This document shows positions 7,527 through 15,203 of a DNA stretch of 19,422 bases, piece by piece. The stretch covers positions 1-19,422 of the forward strand of contig DASWLD010000069.1 of the NCBI GenBank assembly GCA_036396275.1, written 5' to 3'. The notes below the pieces were generated by a model. The model searched no databases, was not told the origin of the DNA, and was given only the letters and a program-made list of their open reading frames with translations. A program made the translations under genes and the position numbers. Numbering within the stretch: the stretch's first letter is position 1; every line of letters begins with the position of its first letter. This stretch comes from JACQFZ01 sp036396275. GTDB taxonomy: Bacteria > Pseudomonadota > Gammaproteobacteria > Acidiferrobacterales > Sulfurifustaceae.

Positions 7527-7847
7527 TTACGGTGTTTTCCTCTTCCAGGCCTGGAAAGCCTTCCATTCTTGCCATTCGCGAAATTCGCGGTACTCCGGCG
7601 AATCGCGGTTGGCTTCCTTCCAGCGCTTGAACGCCTCGAAGTCGCGCCCGTTTTTCGATTCGGCGGCCTCATCGGCGTCTTGCGTTTTCTCGGTAGAGTA
7701 GAGAACGAATGCGCCGTCCTTTCCCGAAAGCATTCCCGGGCCATCGGGTATTTCCGTGGCCGAGCGATACTCGGAATACGTCGCGCCGCAGCCGGCCAGA
7801 ACAACCGGCAGCAGCGCAGCCGAACACAAGGCCCGTATTGCTTTCAC
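7527..7847 (-). CDS. Small aromatic-rich lipoprotein
   Basis: The GTG start at 7847 is chosen because it places a lipoprotein signal peptide at the N-terminus: MKAIRALCSAALLPVVLAGC, with lipobox LAGC at residues 17-20. The product has 106 residues. After the acylated cysteine comes a short segment (GATYSEYRSATEIPDG), and the C-terminal third is a helix-prone run with regularly spaced aromatics, including EYREFREWQEWKAFQAWKRK. The gene starts 14 nt after the porin stop, so the two are probably co-transcribed, although no clear ribosome site is present. The bidirectional terminator lies just downstream. I do not recognise a characterised family. A periplasmic or outer-membrane role alongside the porin is inference. 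Confidence 0.75.
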   Translation of the reverse strand: MKAIRALCSAALLPVVLAGCGATYSEYRSATEIPDGPGMLSGKDGAFVLYSTEKTQDADEAAESKNGRDFEAFKRWKEANRDSPEYREFREWQEWKAFQAWKRKTP

Positions 7848-7861
7848 ACGCTCACACCAAG

Positions 7862-8989
7862 TTAGAACTTCAGCCGCGACCCAGCGGTGATGATCGATAT
7901 GTCGTTGACGCCGGCGCCGTTGAAACCGAATGTCTTGTAGCCGACGTACAGCTCCGCCCACTTCTGCGGGGAATAAACATACCCGATACCCATCATCTCG
8001 GTTTCAGCGCCGGCGGCGCTCTGATTTTCCCCCTTGCCCAAATCCAGCGCTATCGCACTTCGGCCGAACTTATAACCGACCTTGAAATAGTTGAAATCCC
8101 GCTCGCGTCCGCCGGAATCCCGCGACGACATCGCGTAGGTGAAGTTGAGGCCATTTGGCATCAGCCAGGAGACGGAACCACCCGTCACTTCATCCTTGGT
8201 AGGCGTCGTGTCCTGCGTGGACGAGCCGACCGCGGCCGCCAGCTTACCTCCCGCCACATCCGTGCTCAGCCGGAGCGCGACTTCGCTAACGTCGACATCG
8301 TCCTTTACCCCCTTGCTCAGCGCGATACCGATAGGTCCCAAATTCGGGCTATCGTACCGAAACCGATCGTAGCGACTCTCGAAGTCCTGGTTGCTGATAC
8401 TGCCGCCAATTGTGGGGCCCCCAACGAACGCGATTCCACCGCCGATTGAGGCCGTGGCATTGGTGCCCTGGACCACATCCGTGCCGGAAAGATCCACTTC
8501 GATGCCTCCGTCCGACGCACCGGGCCCTTGGCCGAGCGTGAAGGTCCCGACGCTGTTTTGAAAGAAGACATTCATGATGCGCTCTTCCAAGGAGGCGGGA
8601 CTCGACTTTGCCGCTTGCGTCACCACGTTCGAGGCATTCGACATAAATTCGGCTTCGAACACGATACCCGCTTTGGTCCCCGGCATGACGTCGGCCGAAC
8701 CGGTGAAACGAAAGCGCGTGCTGCTGGTCGCATTGTCGACGTTATGCAGCTCCGAGTTCGTGCCGTCGTCAACTTGCATCAATGCGCGATTGACCTGACC
8801 CGATACCGTGGCTTCGATCGCCTGCGCCGCGAGCGGGCCGGCGGCAAAGATGCTTCCGATCAATACGGTTGACAACGTCTTCCGGCCGGCGCCGGAACTT
8901 GTCGCAGGTTCGCGCCGATCTGTTGTCGAGACGCGACTCTGGGCGTTGGAAAACTGTGGACGAACACACGACATCGTTTGCGATTTCAT
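7862..8989 (-). CDS. Porin (general Gram-negative trimeric type)
   Basis: The ATG at 8989 is preceded by GGGAG at about 11 nt. The frame remains open to 9064, but only as an atypical extension. The 375-residue product has an unusually long polar N-terminus before a signal peptide (about 36-57, ending LAAQA), so a start closer to the signal peptide is possible. The mature part is an alternating beta-strand protein (ATVSGQVNRALM, TRFRFTGSADV, GTFTLGQG, RYDSPNLGPIGIALS, FNYFKVGYKFG) and ends in SRLKF, the terminal-phenylalanine signal for BAM assembly. GTFTLGQ and the RYDSP strand are typical of Porin_4/OmpC-like proteins. A PHO-box-like promoter lies upstream, which suggests induction under phosphate limitation. 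Confidence 0.9.
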   Translation of the reverse strand: MKSQTMSCVRPQFSNAQSRVSTTDRREPATSSGAGRKTLSTVLIGSIFAAGPLAAQAIEATVSGQVNRALMQVDDGTNSELHNVDNATSSTRFRFTGSADVMPGTKAGIVFEAEFMSNASNVVTQAAKSSPASLEERIMNVFFQNSVGTFTLGQGPGASDGGIEVDLSGTDVVQGTNATASIGGGIAFVGGPTIGGSISNQDFESRYDRFRYDSPNLGPIGIALSKGVKDDVDVSEVALRLSTDVAGGKLAAAVGSSTQDTTPTKDEVTGGSVSWLMPNGLNFTYAMSSRDSGGRERDFNYFKVGYKFGRSAIALDLGKGENQSAAGAETEMMGIGYVYSPQKWAELYVGYKTFGFNGAGVNDISIITAGSRLKF

Positions 8990-9066
8990 GACGATTCTTG
9001 CTCCCGGGTGGTTGGGGTTGGCGTTTTGCCGGACCAGCGTACTGCTGTCCAACAATCGCGCCATGA

Positions 9067-9100
9067 ATCATGCCGGAGCGGCGTTACAGCTTGGTTACAG
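9067..9100 (-). promoter_or_regulatory. Candidate PHO box and -10 element for the porin gene
   Basis: On the minus strand, CTGTAAC (9100-9094) and CTGTAAC (9089-9083) form a perfect 7-bp direct repeat with a 4-nt spacer (CAAG). This gives the 11-bp period of PhoB sites, whose consensus unit is CTGTCAT. Ten nucleotides further lies CATGAT (9072-9067), a 4/6 match to TATAAT at the distance expected for a PhoB-dependent promoter, where the PHO box replaces the -35. The porin ATG is 77 nt downstream of the -10 hexamer. Confidence 0.5.
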
Positions 9101-9128
9101 CGGCTCGCTGGGTACCCGCGAACGGAGC

Positions 9129-9977
9129 CTACGCCACGTCCTTTATGCTGCGTAGCGGCTGGGGAGCAGGCGCCGCCGCGTTCGCAACCGCGAAGATCGC
9201 CCGATAGCTGCAATAGCAACTGCACAATGCGATGGGCAAAACGAATACACCGGCGGCCAGTCCGCCCAAGTAGGCAAGCGCGGGCGAACCAAAGGCGGTA
9301 AGGGAAATAATTACAAACAGTCCAACGACGAGCGCGACTATCGTAAGCAACGCGAAACCATAATGCGCGCTTGTGCGCAAACTGGTGTAAAACGCGGGCA
9401 CGAGCGGCTCTTGTCGCAATAACGCGAGAGGTATCGCGTAGACCAGCGTCGCCGCCAGGATCAGATAGATCGCAATCCGCACTATGGTCGCGACCGTTAC
9501 CGCGACCAATGCTCCAAACGAGAGATTCGCGAGCGGACTCGCCAGCGCGGTGCCGGCGATAAACCACGTAAGAACGTCGGTGAGGACGAATACGATCATG
9601 CCGCACAACCCTAACACCAGCACTTGCATCAAGTGGCGCTCATCGCGCGCGACATTTAGAAACTCGCGCGGCGACTGCTTGATCGCAAAGAAACGCAGCG
9701 CCCGCGGCAGCTTGATCTTCTGTTTCGAAATCTCTTCAATGGCGATGTAGAAGGCAGCAACCGCCGGCGGCGCCAAGAGACCGAGCAGCGGCCCGCCGAT
9801 CAGGGGAATGTGGATAAGGCCGACGGCGACGGCGGCACAACAAAACCCCATCCCGCCAAGTTGCCAGGGGTTACGCAAAAATAACCGCCAACCGCAGCGA
9901 ATCCACCGCAGGCCCAAGTCCATGTGTCGTTTCGCTCGCCCCAAGCCTTGCCTCCTCGGTCGCGGGCTGGTTCTCAT
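9129..9977 (-). CDS. BPSS1780-like multi-spanning membrane protein
   Basis: The product has up to 282 residues with about five to six hydrophobic segments. It opens with a cytoplasmic stretch and RWIRCGWRLFLRNPWQLG, followed by a helix and HIPLIGGPLLGLLAPP. Family members share this GW..F...P...G opening and IPLIG..L pattern (BPSS1780/DUF-type integral membrane proteins of Proteobacteria), and no biochemical role is established for them that I know of. A second start at 9923 (MDLGLRW) would remove a basic 18-residue extension and is plausible because neither start has a strong ribosome site. The gene is isolated from its neighbours by the porin promoter region and the MITE-bearing intergenic stretch. 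Confidence 0.75.
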   Translation of the reverse strand: MRTSPRPRRQGLGRAKRHMDLGLRWIRCGWRLFLRNPWQLGGMGFCCAAVAVGLIHIPLIGGPLLGLLAPPAVAAFYIAIEEISKQKIKLPRALRFFAIKQSPREFLNVARDERHLMQVLVLGLCGMIVFVLTDVLTWFIAGTALASPLANLSFGALVAVTVATIVRIAIYLILAATLVYAIPLALLRQEPLVPAFYTSLRTSAHYGFALLTIVALVVGLFVIISLTAFGSPALAYLGGLAAGVFVLPIALCSCYCSYRAIFAVANAAAPAPQPLRSIKDVA

Positions 9978-10168
9978 CGGTTTGACATCTCAAAACTACA
10001 CGTGGAACTTCGTGCACCGAGAACTTTCCGGACGAAAGGCGTTCGCGGGCGGCCGAAACGGCGTCGACGGAAACCAGGCGGCGCACCAAGGGTCGGCGCC
10101 GGAGAGGGGAAAAGGTTACCGGTCGTCCATAGCCGGTATCAACCTAAAACGAAGTGAAAAACGGATCT

Positions 10169-10406
10169 CTAGGAGTCTGTTGAAAAAGTCCCGTCCAGGG
10201 ACTTTTTCAACTCGTTCGCGCGGCGCATGTCCGCGCTCACTCCCGAAATTTCAACAACTGGCGTGATTGAAATTTCGGCGCGCCACTTTTCGGCTGCGCC
10301 GTCCATGCTTCGCCGAAAAGTCCAGGGCCGAAATCCTCTCGGCCCGTTCGCCGCTTCGCGGCTCACCCTTGTGGCGCACGGGGTTTGTTTTTCAACAAAC
10401 CCCTAG
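10169..10406. mobile_element. MITE-like palindromic element with CTAG flanks
   Basis: The block is bounded by CTAG at 10169-10172 and at 10403-10406, consistent with a 4-bp target duplication. The ends are inverted repeats: GAGTCTGTTGAAAAA from 10173 and, read inward on the minus strand from 10402, GGGTTTGTTGAAAAA (13 of 15 identical). The 230-bp interior holds no credible gene but five hairpins: a perfect 14-bp stem (10179-10192/10198-10211), 11 bp (10243-10253/10268-10278), 10 bp (10285-10294/10312-10321), 7 bp (10325-10331/10339-10345) and 10 bp at the right end (10380-10389/10394-10403). It looks like a non-autonomous transposon or REP-type element. The right CTAG supplies the TAG stop of the MHYT gene. 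The rest of the gene-free stretch (9978-10168) shows nothing I can identify. Confidence 0.7.
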
Positions 10407-11137
10407 TCGTTCCCGCCGAGCCGGCGTATTTCTTTGCCGAACACGGAAAGCAGCGCGACGGCAAGCACCGCGATGGTCGCGACGACGATATAACGGGCCA
10501 ACTCGTTGGCCACGATCGTTGACGGTTCGACAGGTATCGTCGTGGCATCCGGCGTCATGCTAAATCCGTACATCGCGGTGTAATGCACGCCGCAAACGGC
10601 GACGCCTATAACGGACGCACCCATCAGCTTGTCCCATGTCGTGCGCACACGGAAAGCGATCCACAACGCGGCGATCGACGCCACGATGGCGATCACAATC
10701 GAAATCGCGACGATAGTTTGGTTGTGGTGCGGCTCGCCGGCGAACCGCATCGCGGCCATGCCGGTGTAGTGCATCGCAGCAACCCCGAGACCCATGATGA
10801 CACCGGCGCCGGCCAGCGTCGCAAATTTCATGCGGGCCTGGCGTATGACCAAATACAAGCCGACGCCGACGAAGACGACCGCGGCTACCAGCGACGCCAC
10901 CGTGATTATCGGATCGTAGGTCACCGTTATCGGCGGCTGGTAGGCCAGCATGCCGATGAAGTGCGTCGACCAAATCGCGCCGCCGCCCAGCGCCACCGCC
11001 ACAAAGACGAGCCACGTGCGATCCATCGTATTACGCAAATTCAGAATCTGCCCCGCCAGCACCAAGCCGGTGTACGAGCCGAATACGGAAATCGCGTACG
11101 ACACGGCGACGAGTGCCATATCGAAAGTTCCAGTCAC
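10403..11137 (-). CDS. Stand-alone MHYT-domain membrane sensor
   Basis: The 244-residue protein has seven hydrophobic helices and three copies of the MHYT-type signature at helix ends: STHFIGM (57-63), AMHYTGM (121-127) and GVHYTAM (183-189). MHYT domains are proposed to bind copper through these Met/His residues and to sense O2, CO or NO. They are usually fused to GGDEF, EAL or kinase modules. This one stops after the domain, with no output module. The GTG start is the longest option; an ATG six codons in (11119) is an alternative. The stop codon TAG lies in the flank of the MITE-like element, so insertion may have cut off or replaced the original C-terminus. Confidence 0.9.
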   Translation of the reverse strand: MTGTFDMALVAVSYAISVFGSYTGLVLAGQILNLRNTMDRTWLVFVAVALGGGAIWSTHFIGMLAYQPPITVTYDPIITVASLVAAVVFVGVGLYLVIRQARMKFATLAGAGVIMGLGVAAMHYTGMAAMRFAGEPHHNQTIVAISIVIAIVASIAALWIAFRVRTTWDKLMGASVIGVAVCGVHYTAMYGFSMTPDATTIPVEPSTIVANELARYIVVATIAVLAVALLSVFGKEIRRLGGND

Positions 11138-11247
11138 ACGAACTACCCCCCATGAAGCTTCCCGAAATTAGATTCAGTCCCGACCTTAGCTCGCAGATTC
11201 CGTGCCAAGCTTCCGACAGAGTTGCCTAAGGGGTTGTTTCCCGGAAG

Positions 11248-11277
11248 AAAAAAGCGGTGCGGCTCTTGCCGTTTCGC
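11248..11277 (-). terminator. Probable terminator downstream of recQ
   Basis: Read on the minus strand, GCGAAACGGC, loop AAGA and GCCGCACCGC form an imperfect stem (four inner and three outer pairs) followed by TTTTTTC (11253-11247). It lies about 30 nt after the recQ stop and before the MHYT gene. The internal mismatch makes it weaker than a typical terminator. Confidence 0.5.
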
Positions 11278-11304
11278 ACGATAGCCGGTCGACCGCCGAG
11301 GTAT

Positions 11305-13137
11305 TCAGTCCGAACCCGCGTCGCGCGTGACTTCGCACAAGATGTTGTGGCCGTACGCTTCGAGCTTCTTTGCCCCAATGCCGGAAATGGCACGTAGCTG
11401 CTCGAGCGTCCTCGGACGGGAATCGGCGATTTGCCGCAGCGTCGCATCGTGAAAGATGACGTATGCGGGAACACCATGCGTTCGCGCGGTTTCGGCGCGC
11501 CATGCTCGCAACCGCTCGAAGAGTTCGAGCGACGCGGGCGCCAAACACCGCGCCGCGTTCGCGGCGTGGCGCGTACGTACCGTCTTCGCGCCGCGCTCGG
11601 AACGCGATTGACGTCGCAGCATCACGCGCCGTTCGCCCTTCAACACACCGCGACTCGCGTCGGTCAGCGCGAGCGTGCCGTACGCGTCATGGTCCACGGC
11701 CATAACGCCGAGCGCAATCAACCGGCGCAGTACCGCACGCCATTCGGTTTCGGCCAGATCGTTCCCGACGCCGAACACGGTCAACCGGTCGTGGCGCCAC
11801 TGCTTTACCTTGTCGGTTTCCTGGCCGCGCAGTACGTCAATCACGTGGCCGGCGCCGAAACGCTGTCCGCGTTCCTTCCACAGTCGCGCGACGCAGGACA
11901 ATACCTTCTGCGCGGCGACGGTACCGTCCCAAACCTGCGGCGGTCCGAGGCAGTTGTCGCAGTTGCCGCACGGTTCCGATGCCTCGCCGAAGTACGCGAG
12001 CAGGGGCACGCGGCGGCATTCAATCGTCTCGCATAGACCCAGCATCGCATCGAGCTTCGCGCTCGAAACCCGCTTGTACGCGTCGGCGCCGTCGGACCCA
12101 TGGATCAGACGACGTTGCTGCACCACGTCCTGCAAACCGTAGGCGAGCCAGGCATCGGCCGGCAGGCCGTCGCGCCCGCAGCGCCCGGTTTCTTGATAGT
12201 AACCCTCGATGCTCCTGGGCAGGTCGAGATGCGCGACGAAGCGCACGTCCGGTTTGTCGATACCCATGCCGAAAGCGATGGTCGCGACGATGATCACGCC
12301 GTCCTCGCGCACGAATCGCGATTGATGACGCAATCGCGTGGCGGCATCCATGCCCGCATGGTACGGCAATGCCGTCATGCCCTCGGATTCGAGAAACGCC
12401 GCCGTCGCTTCGACTTTCGCGCGCGTCAGACAATAAACGATGCCGGCCTCGTCCGGGTGTTCGTTTCGAATGAAATCGAACAACTGCTGGCGCGCGGTCG
12501 TCTTCTCGACGATGCGATAGCGAATATTGGGCCGATCGAAACTCGCGACGAACACGCGCGCATCGATCAAGCCGAGCCGATGGACGATTTCGGCGCGGGT
12601 TCGGGTATCGGCGGTCGCGGTGAGCGCGATACGCGGCACCGACGGCCAGCGTTCGTGCAGCACCGACAGCTGCATGTACTCCGGACGGAAGTCGTGCCCC
12701 CACTGCGAGACGCAATGCGCTTCATCGATCGCGAACAGCGCGATCGGCGCGCGCTCCAGAAAATCGAGAAATCGCGGGGTCAGCAACCGCTCCGGCGCGA
12801 CATACAAAAGATCGAGCCGGCCGCCCAGCCAGGCGCCTTCGACTTGCGCCGCTTCGCGCCAATCGAGCGTGGAATTGAGAAATGCGGCGCGCACGCCCAG
12901 CTCGCGCAACGCGGCGACTTGGTCTTGCATCAGCGCAATCAGCGGCGACACGACGACGCCGACACCGTCGCGCACGAGGGCCGGGATTTGGTAGCACAGC
13001 GACTTGCCGCCGCCGGTCGGCATCAACACCAGGCAATCGCCGCCGTGGGTTACGTGATCGATGACATCGGCCTGGTCGCCGCGAAATTCGGAGTAGCCGA
13101 AAATCTCATTCAGAATACCGTGGGCGGTGGCCGGCAT
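11305..13137 (-). CDS. recQ: ATP-dependent DNA helicase RecQ
   Basis: This is a 3'-5' superfamily 2 helicase acting in recombination and replication-fork repair. The 610 residues show the full bacterial RecQ plan: FRGDQ (18-22, motif 0), Walker A MPTGGGKSLCYQIPAL (39-54), DEAH with CVSQWGHDFRPEY (138-154), TATA (173-176), motif VI QETGRCGRDG (315-324), and the zinc-binding RQC cysteines C374, C390, C393 and C396 (CRRVPLLAYFGE, CGNCDNC). A winged-helix region and an HRDC domain (about 535-603, with ISGIGAKKLEAYG) follow. Motif VI has Cys320 where Ala is more usual. The ATG is 31 nt after the AEC carrier gene, so co-transcription is possible; no ribosome site is obvious. Confidence 0.98.
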   Translation of the reverse strand: MPATAHGILNEIFGYSEFRGDQADVIDHVTHGGDCLVLMPTGGGKSLCYQIPALVRDGVGVVVSPLIALMQDQVAALRELGVRAAFLNSTLDWREAAQVEGAWLGGRLDLLYVAPERLLTPRFLDFLERAPIALFAIDEAHCVSQWGHDFRPEYMQLSVLHERWPSVPRIALTATADTRTRAEIVHRLGLIDARVFVASFDRPNIRYRIVEKTTARQQLFDFIRNEHPDEAGIVYCLTRAKVEATAAFLESEGMTALPYHAGMDAATRLRHQSRFVREDGVIIVATIAFGMGIDKPDVRFVAHLDLPRSIEGYYQETGRCGRDGLPADAWLAYGLQDVVQQRRLIHGSDGADAYKRVSSAKLDAMLGLCETIECRRVPLLAYFGEASEPCGNCDNCLGPPQVWDGTVAAQKVLSCVARLWKERGQRFGAGHVIDVLRGQETDKVKQWRHDRLTVFGVGNDLAETEWRAVLRRLIALGVMAVDHDAYGTLALTDASRGVLKGERRVMLRRQSRSERGAKTVRTRHAANAARCLAPASLELFERLRAWRAETARTHGVPAYVIFHDATLRQIADSRPRTLEQLRAISGIGAKKLEAYGHNILCEVTRDAGSD

Positions 13138-13168
13138 GGAGGATCGTTATCGTTTTTATTAGCGGTAA

Positions 13169-14053
13169 TTATTTCGCACCCGGCAACGCGAACGCCAACA
13201 CCACGGGCAACACAATGACCGCGGCGAGATTTCCGATCAAGACCATAGACGCAACCTTGTCCGGCTCCTGACGGTAGCGCTCCGCGAACATGTAGTTCAA
13301 TACCGCCGGCGGCAGCGCCGCGAAGACCAGCAGCAGCGCGCGCTGCTCGGCCGGTAAATCCACGAACCATATCAGCGGCACCGCGACGATCAGGCCCGCG
13401 AGCGGTCGAGTCAGCGCGCCGAACACGCCGATGCGCCACGACTCGAAGCGCGCGTCGGCCAGCCGCACGCCGAGCGAAAACAACATCAGCGGAATGACGA
13501 TGTCGCCGAGCAGTTTGATCGATTGCATCAGCGGCAGCCAGATTTGCAAACCGCTCGCACTGACGGCAAGACCAAGGATCGTCGCGAGCACGGAAGGCAC
13601 GCGCCAAATCGACATAATCCGCATGTCGCGGTCGAGCAGCCAGACGCCGTAGGAAAAATGCAGAAAATTGGAAATCATGAACAGCACTACCGCCGGCGCC
13701 AGCGCTTGCTCGCCGAACGCCAGCACCGCGAGCGGTAGGCCGAGATTGCCGCAGTTGTTGAACATGACCGGCGGCACCAACGTCTTTGGCGCCATCCCGC
13801 GAACACGTGCGATCGCCCAACCGAGTGCGCCGGAGCCGACGATCACCGCCAGCGCCGCGGCGGCGAGCGGCAAAAACTCACGGACGCGAAAATCCTTGTC
13901 CGCGAGCGCGGCAAACACCAGCGCCGGCACGAACACATCCATGTTGAGCTTGTTAACCGCGTCGAGATCGGGCCGCGTGCGTCGGCCGATGAGATAGCCG
14001 AGCCCGGCGATGGCGAACAGCGGAAAAACGATCGAAATGATACGAATCAACAC
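13169..14053 (-). CDS. AEC-family transporter (auxin efflux carrier/malonate-type permease)
   Basis: From the GTG at 14053 the product is 294 residues with about ten hydrophobic helices in two five-helix halves: IVFPLFAIAGLGYLIGRR at the N-terminus and LPPAVLNYMFAERY in the second half. The mid-helix MFNNCGNLGLPL is the classical AEC/BASS-like signature of a broken helix. Bacterial members move organic acids such as malonate or malate, or amino acids. The specific substrate is not predictable. The frame is open to a TTG at 14092, adding 13 hydrophobic-basic residues; I prefer the GTG because the family begins close to this helix. It lies directly upstream of recQ. Confidence 0.92.
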   Translation of the reverse strand: MLIRIISIVFPLFAIAGLGYLIGRRTRPDLDAVNKLNMDVFVPALVFAALADKDFRVREFLPLAAAALAVIVGSGALGWAIARVRGMAPKTLVPPVMFNNCGNLGLPLAVLAFGEQALAPAVVLFMISNFLHFSYGVWLLDRDMRIMSIWRVPSVLATILGLAVSASGLQIWLPLMQSIKLLGDIVIPLMLFSLGVRLADARFESWRIGVFGALTRPLAGLIVAVPLIWFVDLPAEQRALLLVFAALPPAVLNYMFAERYRQEPDKVASMVLIGNLAAVIVLPVVLAFALPGAK

Positions 14054-14441
14054 GAGAGCGAAGCGGACGGTTAGCGCGATTGGCCGGAACAAGCGGCGAC
14101 GCGGATCGATTCTAGCGGAAATCCACCGGCGTCGCGCGGGACATAGCGAGATTCGCGATCACTTCTGAGAGCGACACTCGGTCACTTACGCTTGGCGGTT
14201 CGGCAAGACGCCGTGATATCGGAAGCGGCTGCGCATCCGACGGATCTTCCACACGCCAGAGCTGAGACACCGACCGTAACCGGAATGCACGCGGTTTCGC
14301 GTACAAGAACAATGGCCACCCGAGGACTACGCCGCCAGCGACGCGTTGGATGCGCCTTCGGCGCTTGCCAGCCGACGCATCGCGACATACCGTGTGCGCG
14401 AACCCTTCGGGGCCAATGGACAAGGAACCATAGGAGGCCGC
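14054..14441. other. Divergent intergenic region, nothing recognised
   Basis: This 388-nt gap separates the minus-strand AEC gene from the plus-strand membrane-protein gene. I see no credible gene, RNA or repeat in it. Small frames on both strands lack signal peptides, domains and ribosome sites. AGGAGG at 14432-14437 is the ribosome site of the plus-strand gene. Promoters for both flanking genes must lie here, but no convincing -35/-10 pair stands out. Confidence 0.5.
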
Positions 14442-15200
14442 ATGCCCACCGATTCTTCGAGTACGCTTTCCGCCGTGGCGCAACAACTCGACATCGTCGC
14501 CGGACACATTCTCGACTACGCCTTGCTGCTCGCCGCAGTCGGCACCGTGACCATGGCGTTACTTGAATTGATCAAGGCGCTGGCGCGCTGGCGTAAACGT
14601 TTTCATCGCGGGCAGATTGAGAAATGGCTGGCGACCGCCGGCACGCGCGATGCGCTGCACGATCAATTATTGTTGCTCGCGGCCGGCGGTAAGGAGAACG
14701 CCGACGTGCTGTACGATCAGCCGACAGGAAAGTTGATGGGCCAAATCCAGGCGGCGGCGAACGTCGCGCTCGATTTCCCCGAGCGCTACAAGTCGTTCTA
14801 CGACTTTATCACCACCGCACCGCGCGGCGACGACGGCGGGAAGGATCAGCGCCTGTGGCGCGAGTTCAGCACCGTGCGCATGAGCGGGCGGCCGCGGCGC
14901 GCATCCGCCGCCGACGATGCCGAAGCACGCGCGGCGACGCAGGCGCGCGCCCGACTCGGCAATCTCGTGGCGCGCAAACTTGATGCACTGCAAAACGCGA
15001 TTGAATACAAATGGGCCCGCTACAACCAGGCGGTGTCGGTCGTCGGCGGCGCCGTGCTGCTTGCGGTCATACTGGTGCGCACGCCGTCGGAGATGTCCCT
15101 CGGACTGATGATTCTGGTGTCGATCACGGGCGGCATGGTCGCGCCGTTCGCGAAAGACGTGGTCAGCGCGCTGTCCGGCCTGCGCACCAGGCGTACCTAA
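14442..15200 (+). CDS. Unrecognised three-helix membrane protein paired with a hydrolase
   Basis: The ATG at 14442 is chosen because AGGAGG lies 4-5 nt before it; the frame is open upstream to 14346 without support. The product has 252 residues: a hydrophobic helix (about 25-46), a basic stretch (WRKRFHRGQIEKW), a large soluble, mostly helical loop (about 50-196, containing ALDFPERYKSFYDFI and an Ala/Arg/Glu-rich segment), and two C-terminal helices (about 197-213 and 218-236) ending in LSGLRTRRT. I do not recognise the family. It ends 3 nt before the alpha/beta hydrolase gene, so the two are surely co-expressed and probably function together at the inner membrane. Confidence 0.85.
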   Translation: MPTDSSSTLSAVAQQLDIVAGHILDYALLLAAVGTVTMALLELIKALARWRKRFHRGQIEKWLATAGTRDALHDQLLLLAAGGKENADVLYDQPTGKLMGQIQAAANVALDFPERYKSFYDFITTAPRGDDGGKDQRLWREFSTVRMSGRPRRASAADDAEARAATQARARLGNLVARKLDALQNAIEYKWARYNQAVSVVGGAVLLAVILVRTPSEMSLGLMILVSITGGMVAPFAKDVVSALSGLRTRRT

Positions 15201-15203
15201 GCC

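Noticed and set aside
10169..10366. A 65-codon minus-strand frame within the palindromic element
   Set aside because: It consists of the inverted-repeat sequence itself, without a ribosome site or a domain.
11282..11304. CGGTCGACCG palindrome downstream of recQ as an operator
   Set aside because: A 10-bp palindrome of this GC content is expected by chance and no gene start is next to it.
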